Shown here: positions 39,321-47,408 of the stretch, in pieces
Position numbering within the stretch: the stretch's first letter is position 1
Layout: each line of letters opens with the position of its first letter
Origin: an uncultured Methylococcaceae bacterium
GTDB taxonomy: Bacteria; Pseudomonadota; Gammaproteobacteria; Methylococcales; Methylomonadaceae
Length of the DNA: 64,000 nt
Direction: 5' to 3'
Assembly (NCBI GenBank): GCA_903908165.1
Contig: CAIVQX010000009.1
Coordinates: 24,826 to 88,825, forward strand
Translations under genes and position numbers: made by a program
The notes under the pieces: model-generated
Told to the model about the DNA's origin: nothing
Seen by the model: the letters and a program-made list of their open reading frames with translations, nothing else
Databases searched by the model: none

Positions 39321-40754
39321 ATGCTTTCAATTAAAGTTGGTTCTGTCTTTTGCTCTCTACCCAGCGATGCTATTCAGATTATTGATTATGTGGCATCGAT
39401 TACAGCACTTCCATTTGTCGGTTCTCCCGTTGAAGGATTGACTAATTTTAACGGTCAACCTGTTATTCAAATTGATGTTGCTAGCGCCTTAGGGATTGAA
39501 AGACAAGAACAAGTTGGTCAGAAAAGACTTATTGTTAATTATGCGAAAACTAATTATTCATTGCGAGTAGATGAAGTTGTAAATTTAACTAAAACTGAAG
39601 CATCTTCGAATCAGTATCCAGTCCGTTCTTTATCACTAAAAGAACTGATTACATGTATTAAAAGAAATAAAAAACGTATTCTAAGTCCTCAAAAAGCTGA
39701 CACAATCAATAGTAGTACTTCAGTACAAACCGCTATTCCTGTTTTATTAGTGGTTTCAGGTGAGAGGACAATTGCATTTCTCACCCACACCATCGATCAT
39801 CTTCAAAAGATAGAGTCCCTAGAAACACTCAGTACGCAAAGTTCAGAGGGTGATTTTCTTATTAAAGTAAAAGATCATTTATTACCCACGTACTTTTTAG
39901 GGCAGTTATTAGGGCAGGAAGATCTAGAAAATGAGTCTGTCGCCATCATTTTCAAAGGCGAGCAATCTTTATGGGCTTTGTGTGTACAGAAAGTACTTAA
40001 AATGGATTACGTTCATAAGGTTTATTCTTCAGGGACAGATGCACGAGGTTTATGGTATGTGACGCAAACAGGTGAAATTCGTGAGTTGATGGATGCGAAT
40101 AATTTACCGGGTATCCATAGAGCCAATTGTTCCCCACGGTTATGGTACGTAACATCAAATGGGCAAATTCAAGAGCTGATTGAGGCCAACCAACTCTTAG
40201 GGAGTACGAATGACTTTCTGGATATTACTATTACGACGCCTCAAGAAATAGCATTTACCTTGCAAGAAACAGATCAGTTAACTGTCGACGGTTTGCGCAT
40301 TTATTGTGGTATGAGTAGTTTTTTATTACCTTTGACGATGGCTACACGTGCTGACAAAGACTGGGATAGGGGGGCAATGACAACGACTCGTTTTGTTGAT
40401 AGAGATAGGTCAGCACAAAATAATCGAATCCCTTGTCTTGATGGAAATGCACTATTTTTTGGTAAGGCGGGACAATCGATTGAGCGTATAGTGAAAGTAA
40501 CTTTAGCCTCTGGGTATGAGGTATTGTTGGTTATTGATAGGGCTGTATTATCGCAATCGGTATCTTCAGCAGCTAATTGGATTGCAGTTGATTTGCCTTA
40601 TCCTGCGACATTATTTTTTGATGCGGCCAGTTATGATCATGAAACAGGTCAATGGATACTTAGGGTTATGGATGCGATTAAATTTTCTGATTTACCGTGG
40701 ATTACTAAAAAATCGGTGGTTAAGGCCATTATTGGCTGGTGTGAGCGAGATTAA
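39321..40754 (+). CDS. Three-part CheW-like scaffold protein
   Basis: I prefer the ATG at 39321 (GGGGAG just before) over the GTG at 39300; the protein then has 477 residues. The N-terminal 100 residues form a CheW-like domain (SPVEGLTNFNGQPVIQIDV). A second, weaker CheW-like unit lies at about 120-300, and a third at about 320-470. Between the second and third sits a duplicated segment, GLWYVTQTGEIREL and RLWYVTSNGQIQEL, 30 residues apart. A normal CheW has about 160 residues. It probably couples the receptors downstream to a partner, but CheA is absent here. Confidence 0.72.
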   Translation: MLSIKVGSVFCSLPSDAIQIIDYVASITALPFVGSPVEGLTNFNGQPVIQIDVASALGIERQEQVGQKRLIVNYAKTNYSLRVDEVVNLTKTEASSNQYPVRSLSLKELITCIKRNKKRILSPQKADTINSSTSVQTAIPVLLVVSGERTIAFLTHTIDHLQKIESLETLSTQSSEGDFLIKVKDHLLPTYFLGQLLGQEDLENESVAIIFKGEQSLWALCVQKVLKMDYVHKVYSSGTDARGLWYVTQTGEIRELMDANNLPGIHRANCSPRLWYVTSNGQIQELIEANQLLGSTNDFLDITITTPQEIAFTLQETDQLTVDGLRIYCGMSSFLLPLTMATRADKDWDRGAMTTTRFVDRDRSAQNNRIPCLDGNALFFGKAGQSIERIVKVTLASGYEVLLVIDRAVLSQSVSSAANWIAVDLPYPATLFFDAASYDHETGQWILRVMDAIKFSDLPWITKKSVVKAIIGWCERD

Positions 40755-40804
40755 TTGTTTTTTAAAAATTTATTATGATGTGGAGCGTTAAGTGAGAAAT
40801 CTAT

Positions 40805-43800
40805 ATGCGTGTTAATGCCAAGTCCAAGATTAATTTGGCTTTCGGGGCTATTGGTGTTCTTTTTATGCTTTTTGCATTTGTATTACTGAATCAAGCTACA
40901 AGAATAAAATGGCATAGCAATGAAATTGAAACCAATTGGTTGCCTGGTATAGTCTCTATTAACACGATTGATTCTGCTATGGGGGAATATCGAGCTGCTG
41001 AAATAGGACATTCCCTCGCTAAAGAAGATATTTCAAAAGTAGAATTTAATCAAAAAATGGTGCTTTTAAAAGAAAAAGTACAGGCAATGAAGGATAAATA
41101 CGAGCCTACAATAAGACCTACATCGGAAATAGAGAGAGCGCTTTATCAGCATTTTATCAAATTATACGATCAGTATATGGTTGCTAGTGAGCAGGTTATT
41201 ACTCTTTCAAAAAATTATGAGCAAGAAAAAGCTATAAAACAAATTACCGATAATAATGGCATTTATAATGATTTACTTGGGTATTTGCAGGAATTGGTTG
41301 AATTGAATGCAAGAGGAGGAGAGACTGAAGGACAAAATGGTAAAAACGTTTTTGAATTTGCCAAAGTACAAATCATTGTTGGCGTTTCAATTATTTCTCT
41401 GGCCTTAATTATTGGCTTTACTTTAAGTAGTGGGTTACATAAGCATCAAGATAGTGAAGCAAGCTCTCGTATAAAAAGAAATACGTTTCTTGCTATTTTA
41501 TTCTTAATTTTATTATGTGCCGTTTATTCAGGTCTTATATATCAGCAACTGGTTAAAGTTGATAAGCAGACTCAAGAGCTTAGTAATAAATGGTTACCAA
41601 GTCTTGTTGTCATTAGTGATATTCGTAATAAAGCCATTAACTATAGAGTGACAGAGTTTTTAACAATTCTGGCGCTCAGTCCAGATGAAAAAACTCAATT
41701 AAAGAGCACCCGTAAGGTGCTTTTTGAAGAGATAAGCAATTCATTGAAAAAGTATTCTCCAATAATTTCGTCCGATTATGAGCGAAATATTTTTGAGCAA
41801 TTTTCCCAGAGCTATGATGAATACACCCTTATCTCAAAGAAAATAGCTGGTTTTGCCGATACAAATGAAACTGATAAAGCACTTAGTGAATCCAATCAGA
41901 GTGTTATTTTGTATGACGATTTTATTAATCTATTAGGTGATTTGCTTCGCTTTAATGAGCGTGGTGGTGTTACTACTAGTTTTAGGAATAATGCAGTCTT
42001 GGATTCAATCAAGGTTATTAGCTTAGGCGGCGTTGCCTTTATTCTTTTATCGCTCATTATTCTCGCTAAATTAACGCAGTCTTGGATTTTGGATGCGAGA
42101 CAAGATAGGACATTTGAAAGTGATGCAGGGGCTACTCTAACTATAAAATTAAAATTACGCTTAGTATTTTTCGGCATGCTATTAGCTTTTATTTTATTCA
42201 GTATGATGATTAATGGATTAATGCAAGTTTTAAACAATAATAGTCATGAAATTGAAGATAACTGGTTGCCTAGTATTATAAAAGTTAATGAAATCAATAA
42301 AATGGTAAGCGATTATCGTGTTGCCGTCACTCGGCATATTTTTGCTACAAATGCAGAAGAAAAATCAGTGTGGGATAAAACCCGTATGCGTTTGAGTAAT
42401 AAAATTGCTTTCGCTAAGATTAATTTCGAAAAATCAATTACAAGCGATTATGAAAATAATCTTTATCAAGATTTTTCTCATTACTACACTGAATACTTAA
42501 AGAAAAGTGAAGTGTTATTGGCTTTGTCAACTAGAAATGAGACGGCAGCAGCCCTAAATGCAATGCAAGCCAATCGCATTAATTTTGATTCCATGACCAT
42601 TAATTTAAATAATTTAGTACGTTTAAATGCTGAAGGTGGAGAGAATGCAGCCCAAATAAATAATCAAGTGTTTGATGTAACCGAACAAATTATTTATGCC
42701 ATTGTGTTGACCATTTTGTTGATTACTATTTTGTTTATGATCATTTTTGACAAAAATATCTCACTCGCTTTAGAGCGACTGACGATTACGGTCAGAAGTT
42801 TAGCCGCTGGTGTTTTAGTCAGCGCTAATGACGATCTTAAAAATCGTCAGGATGAAATTGGGCAAATGGCTAATGCAGTGGATATGGTAAACAAAACACT
42901 GGAAGCATTGAAATCAGATGCCAATGAATTGATTCATGCTGCAGAAGCAGGAATGTTGTCAGTGAGAGTTGATGATGACCGACATCCTGGTGAGTTTAAA
43001 ACAATTGTTGCAGGCATGAATACCCTCATTGATGTATTAAGTAAGCCTTTAGGTGATATTGCGGAAATTATGCAAAATTTAGCTTTAGGTGATTTATCTG
43101 GGCGTATGGAGGGTAATTATGAGGGTGAGCTCTATATTTTAAAAACTAACGTGAATCGCAGTTTAGAAGCTTTGGTTAGTTTATTAACAGAGTTAAGTCA
43201 GACTATGCAATATATGGCTAATAATGATTTATCTCATCAATTGACGGGTAACTATCAGGGCGAATTTTCATTGTTAAAAGCCAGTACTAATCAAACTATT
43301 GGTCATATGATTGAGATATTGCAAGAAATTACGATTAGTACTTCACAATCTGCTGTAGCTATAGCGCAAACATCTGAATCATCTAAGTACGTGGCGGACG
43401 AAGCATCGCAACAGATGTTTGCTATAGAAAACGTGTCTAAAACGATTGATGAAACAGCCGAGTCAGTCGGTGAAATTGCGCAAAAAGCACAAGAAGGCAG
43501 TCAATTGGCATTGAGTACTGCTAATTGTGCTAATGAAGGTCAAGCGCAACTCAATAAATTAAATGATCTCATACAATTAACTGATGATATTACCCGTATA
43601 GCCGATAAAACACATTTATTATCTCTAAATGCAGGCTTGGAGGCTATGCGAGCTGGGGAGTATGGGTTAGGGTTTGGTCTTGTTGCCCAACAAATCGGTA
43701 CGTTAGCAGAAGAAGTGACTGCTTCAGCGCAAAAAATTCGTCTTGGTGTGCATACCCTACAAGATACGCAAGCAGCCATGAAACAAATTGCACAAGCTGC

Positions 43801-44017
43801 CCAAGTGAGCGAAGTCAATGTGCAGAGTATTTCAGTGGCAATAGTTCAACAATCTTCAGCCGTTAAGACAATCACTGAACGAGTCAATGAGCTTCGTATC
43901 AGTAGTGGAGCGACGGCATCAGCAGCTGAAGAAATTAGCTCAACTATGAATCATTTAGCGCAAACCGTTAAAGAAACGGCTGATAAGGTAAAGCGTTTTA
44001 AATTGACTGAAAGTTAA
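40805..44017 (+). CDS. Giant chemoreceptor with three tandem periplasmic sensor modules (MCP 1)
   Basis: The 1070 residues contain six predicted transmembrane helices (about 10-29, 187-209, 226-246, 403-422, 450-471 and 628-648). They enclose three similar four-helix-bundle modules with NWLPG/KWLPS/NWLPS motifs at 44, 262 and 486, each ending in an LN/FNxxGG segment. Then come HAMP (about 650-705), two or three further HAMP-like units (about 706-845) and a signalling hairpin (about 846-1070). The tip reads LNAGLEAMRAGEYGLGFG, unlike the usual LNAAIEAARAGEQGRGF. Compared with MCP 2 it lacks 11 residues on each side of the tip. It likely senses a periplasmic or membrane signal. Confidence 0.85.
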   Translation: MRVNAKSKINLAFGAIGVLFMLFAFVLLNQATRIKWHSNEIETNWLPGIVSINTIDSAMGEYRAAEIGHSLAKEDISKVEFNQKMVLLKEKVQAMKDKYEPTIRPTSEIERALYQHFIKLYDQYMVASEQVITLSKNYEQEKAIKQITDNNGIYNDLLGYLQELVELNARGGETEGQNGKNVFEFAKVQIIVGVSIISLALIIGFTLSSGLHKHQDSEASSRIKRNTFLAILFLILLCAVYSGLIYQQLVKVDKQTQELSNKWLPSLVVISDIRNKAINYRVTEFLTILALSPDEKTQLKSTRKVLFEEISNSLKKYSPIISSDYERNIFEQFSQSYDEYTLISKKIAGFADTNETDKALSESNQSVILYDDFINLLGDLLRFNERGGVTTSFRNNAVLDSIKVISLGGVAFILLSLIILAKLTQSWILDARQDRTFESDAGATLTIKLKLRLVFFGMLLAFILFSMMINGLMQVLNNNSHEIEDNWLPSIIKVNEINKMVSDYRVAVTRHIFATNAEEKSVWDKTRMRLSNKIAFAKINFEKSITSDYENNLYQDFSHYYTEYLKKSEVLLALSTRNETAAALNAMQANRINFDSMTINLNNLVRLNAEGGENAAQINNQVFDVTEQIIYAIVLTILLITILFMIIFDKNISLALERLTITVRSLAAGVLVSANDDLKNRQDEIGQMANAVDMVNKTLEALKSDANELIHAAEAGMLSVRVDDDRHPGEFKTIVAGMNTLIDVLSKPLGDIAEIMQNLALGDLSGRMEGNYEGELYILKTNVNRSLEALVSLLTELSQTMQYMANNDLSHQLTGNYQGEFSLLKASTNQTIGHMIEILQEITISTSQSAVAIAQTSESSKYVADEASQQMFAIENVSKTIDETAESVGEIAQKAQEGSQLALSTANCANEGQAQLNKLNDLIQLTDDITRIADKTHLLSLNAGLEAMRAGEYGLGFGLVAQQIGTLAEEVTASAQKIRLGVHTLQDTQAAMKQIAQAAQVSEVNVQSISVAIVQQSSAVKTITERVNELRISSGATASAAEEISSTMNHLAQTVKETADKVKRFKLTES

Positions 44018-44111
44018 AATTAATTCACTTGTGTGCCTTTCTATACAAGTGGAACATTGTGTTTAGTTATTGTCTATAACAGTTAAAGCGAATAATAAGT
44101 GGGACATTCAT

Positions 44112-47100
44112 ATGAATATGGCTAGCAAAAAGAATATCTATCTAATTTTCGGGGCATTGATGGCCCTTTTGGTGTTATTTGCTTTTGTGTTAGTGAATCA
44201 AGCCGTAAGAATTAAATGGCATAGCACTGAAATTGAGACTAATTGGTTGCCTAGTATTGAGGCTATAAATGCTATGCAATCAGCGGTTGGTAATGTTCGA
44301 TCTAATGTAGTTGGACATATCTTAGCTAATGATGAATCTTTAAAAGCTGAATATGCGCAAAAGATCACAGGTTTTGATAAAGGATTTATAGAAGGGAAAG
44401 CAAAGTACATACTTAGAGTTGATGCACTAAAGGAAAAAGCGCTCTGGAAGCAGTATATCGAGAATTATGATGATTATATGGCGGCCACTAAGCAGGTTAT
44501 AGCCATGTCACAAAATAATGAAAAGGAAAAAGCGCTCAATCAAATTAAAATCAATCAAGATCTTTACGCTAGTGTAATTGAATATGCACAATTGTTAGTT
44601 GATTTAAATTATGGCGCAGCTTATGAGGAAGCTAAAACGGGTAATCAAGTCTATGAGAGCGCAAAAATAGAATTAATTGCGGGTCTTATTATTATTTTGA
44701 GCAGTTTTATAGTCATAGCGTTTTCATTGAGTAATGGGTCGATAGCACAGCAAGATAATCATGCAGTGTCGAAAATCAAAAAAAATATTTTGCTCACTTT
44801 TTTAATATTAAGTTTAGCAATCATTGTCTATGTTTTTATTAATTATCAACAACTTAATAGGGTTAATGAGCAAATTAATCAGCTCAAGAATAAATGGTTG
44901 CCGAGTATTGAGATGATTGATGGGATTAGTAATAAAACAATTTCTTATGAAATTTTTCAGAAGTTATCTCTTGTTACTACCAATTTAGATGAAAAATTAC
45001 AGCTAGAAAACAGTCGTAAATTGATTGCTGAAGATGTTGATAAATTACGAAAGAAATTTTCAAATTTGATTTCAACAGATCTTGAGCGTGATCTGTATGA
45101 CCAATTTTCCGTGAGTTTCGATGAGTATGCTCTACTGAGTCAGGAAATAGAGGAGTTAGCTCATCACAACGAAATCGATAAGGCTCTGATTGAAGAAAAA
45201 CAGAGTGTTATTTTGAAGAATGATTTTTCTGAGAAATTAGCCGAGTTATTTCGTTTGAATGAACGTGGCAGTATTGCCACCAGTTCCAAAAACGATGCAA
45301 CTTTAGAATCATTAAAAACTTTCAACTTGGGTGGAGTAACTCTTCTGGTTTTAATGCTGACTATAGCGGCCCAACTATTACAGTTTTGGTTGCTAGATGA
45401 GGGTCATGAAGACAAGTTTGAAGGAAAAACGGGTTTTACATTAACTATAAAGCTCAAGTTGCGTCTGGTATTTTTTGGAATATTATCCGCTTTTATTTTA
45501 TTTAGTCTATTAATCAATGGCTTAATGCAAGAGTTGAATGACGGTACAAACAAAATTGAAAAAAATTGGTTGCCTAATATCATTAAAGTTAATGAAATCA
45601 ATAAAATGGTGAGCGATTATCGTGTTGCCATTATTCGGTATGTTTTTGCTACAGAAGCTGAAGAAAAACTCTATTGGGATAAAACCCGTAAGAATCTGAT
45701 TAAAAAAATTACTTATTCAAAAGCCAATTATGAAGCCTCTATTACCAGTGATCTAGAGAATAATATCTATCAAGATTTTGCTCATAATTACGCAGACTAT
45801 GTCAAGAAAAGTGAAGTAATGTTGGCTCTATCAAGTAGAAATGAGACGGCAACTGCTCTTAAAGTATTACGAGCTAACAGTCTTAACTTTAATGATATGA
45901 CAGGTCATCTAGAGAAATTAGTGCGGTTGAATTCTGAAGGTGGCGTGGATGCTGCTCAGCTTAACAATCAGTTATTTAAATTATCACAACAAATCATTTA
46001 TGTGGTTGTGTTGATTATTTTGATGATCACCATTTTGTTTATGATCATTTTTGATAAAAACATATCCTTAGCAATTCAGCGATTGACTAGTTCTGTAAGA
46101 AGTTTAGCGGCTGGTGTGCTAGTGAGTGGTAATACGGATCTTAAAGAACGTCAAGATGAAATTGGTCAAATGGCGAATGCAGTAGATATGGTAAAAGAAA
46201 CCATACAAGCACTAACGATAGATGCGACTGAATTAATTCACACAGCAGAAGACAGTTTAGACTCAAGCCTTTCAGGTATGTCAGCCGCAAGAATTGATAA
46301 TGATCGACATCCGGGAGAGTTTAAAAAAATAGTTTTAGGGATGAATAACTTAATTGATTTAATGAGTAAACCACTGAGTGGTATTGCTGAAATCATGCAA
46401 AATTTGGCTTTAGGTGATTTATCAGGGCGTATGCAAGGGGATTATGCTGGTGAGTTACATACATTAAAAGCTAATGTTAATCGTAGCTTAGATGGGCTGG
46501 TTGGTTTATTAACAGAGTTAAGTCAAACCCTGCAGTATATGGCTAATAATGATCTAACTCATCAATTGACAGGTAATTATCAGGGTGAGTTTTCATTATT
46601 AAAAGCCAGTACCAATCAAGCCATTGGACATATGGTTGAGATATTACAAGAAATTACCATTAGTACTTCGCAATCTGCAGTGGCCATAGCTCAAACATCT
46701 GAATCATCTAAGTACGTAGCAGATGAAGCATCACAACAGATGTTAGCTATAGAAAATGTGTCTAAAACGATTGATGATACAGCTGATTCAGTTGGTGAAA
46801 TTGCACGAAAAGCTCAGGAAGGTAGTCAGTTAGCTTGTAGCACTGCTAATTTTGCTAATGATGGGCAAATACAGCTGAACAAGCTAATTGAATTAATTCA
46901 ACATATAGATGCTGAATATGTCAGGATTGAAAAAATAACTGATGAAATAACCCGTATAGCTGATAAAACACATTTATTATCTTTAAATGCCGGTCTAGAA
47001 GCGATGCGTGCCGGTGATTATGGTCTTGGTTTTGGATTTGTTGCTCAGCAAATTGGCGCCTTAGCAGAAGAAGTGACTTCTTCTGCTAATAGTATTGGTA

Positions 47101-47408
47101 CTGTGATTAATAGTTCTGGGCAAAAAATTCGTCTTGGCGTACATGCAATGCAAGAAACTCAAGCAGTAATGGCGAAAATTGCCCAAGCAGCTGAGGCTAG
47201 TGAAATTAATGTTCAAAGTATTTCAGTTGCAATAGTTCAACAATCGTCAGCCGTTAAAACAATCACTGAACGAGTCAATGAACTTCGTGTGAGCAGTGGA
47301 GCGACAGCCTCAGCAGCTGAAGAAATTAGCTCAACTATGAATCATTTAGCGCAAACCGTTAAAGAAACGGCTGACAAGGTAAAACGTTTCAAGTTGAATG
47401 AAAATTAA
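44112..47408 (+). CDS. Giant chemoreceptor with three tandem periplasmic sensor modules (MCP 2)
   Basis: The track starts at a TTG; I prefer the ATG at 44112, giving 1098 residues. It has the same plan as MCP 1: three TM-flanked four-helix sensor modules, a HAMP array and a signalling hairpin with LNAGLEAMRAGDYGLGFG at the tip. It has 7 more residues between HAMP units (near 46250-46300) and 11 more on each arm of the hairpin. The 3' end is almost identical to MCP 1 at the DNA level while the sensor parts have diverged. It lies 94 bases after MCP 1, and its 3' end overlaps the MscS-type gene. Confidence 0.85.
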   Translation: MNMASKKNIYLIFGALMALLVLFAFVLVNQAVRIKWHSTEIETNWLPSIEAINAMQSAVGNVRSNVVGHILANDESLKAEYAQKITGFDKGFIEGKAKYILRVDALKEKALWKQYIENYDDYMAATKQVIAMSQNNEKEKALNQIKINQDLYASVIEYAQLLVDLNYGAAYEEAKTGNQVYESAKIELIAGLIIILSSFIVIAFSLSNGSIAQQDNHAVSKIKKNILLTFLILSLAIIVYVFINYQQLNRVNEQINQLKNKWLPSIEMIDGISNKTISYEIFQKLSLVTTNLDEKLQLENSRKLIAEDVDKLRKKFSNLISTDLERDLYDQFSVSFDEYALLSQEIEELAHHNEIDKALIEEKQSVILKNDFSEKLAELFRLNERGSIATSSKNDATLESLKTFNLGGVTLLVLMLTIAAQLLQFWLLDEGHEDKFEGKTGFTLTIKLKLRLVFFGILSAFILFSLLINGLMQELNDGTNKIEKNWLPNIIKVNEINKMVSDYRVAIIRYVFATEAEEKLYWDKTRKNLIKKITYSKANYEASITSDLENNIYQDFAHNYADYVKKSEVMLALSSRNETATALKVLRANSLNFNDMTGHLEKLVRLNSEGGVDAAQLNNQLFKLSQQIIYVVVLIILMITILFMIIFDKNISLAIQRLTSSVRSLAAGVLVSGNTDLKERQDEIGQMANAVDMVKETIQALTIDATELIHTAEDSLDSSLSGMSAARIDNDRHPGEFKKIVLGMNNLIDLMSKPLSGIAEIMQNLALGDLSGRMQGDYAGELHTLKANVNRSLDGLVGLLTELSQTLQYMANNDLTHQLTGNYQGEFSLLKASTNQAIGHMVEILQEITISTSQSAVAIAQTSESSKYVADEASQQMLAIENVSKTIDDTADSVGEIARKAQEGSQLACSTANFANDGQIQLNKLIELIQHIDAEYVRIEKITDEITRIADKTHLLSLNAGLEAMRAGDYGLGFGFVAQQIGALAEEVTSSANSIGTVINSSGQKIRLGVHAMQETQAVMAKIAQAAEASEINVQSISVAIVQQSSAVKTITERVNELRVSSGATASAAEEISSTMNHLAQTVKETADKVKRFKLNEN

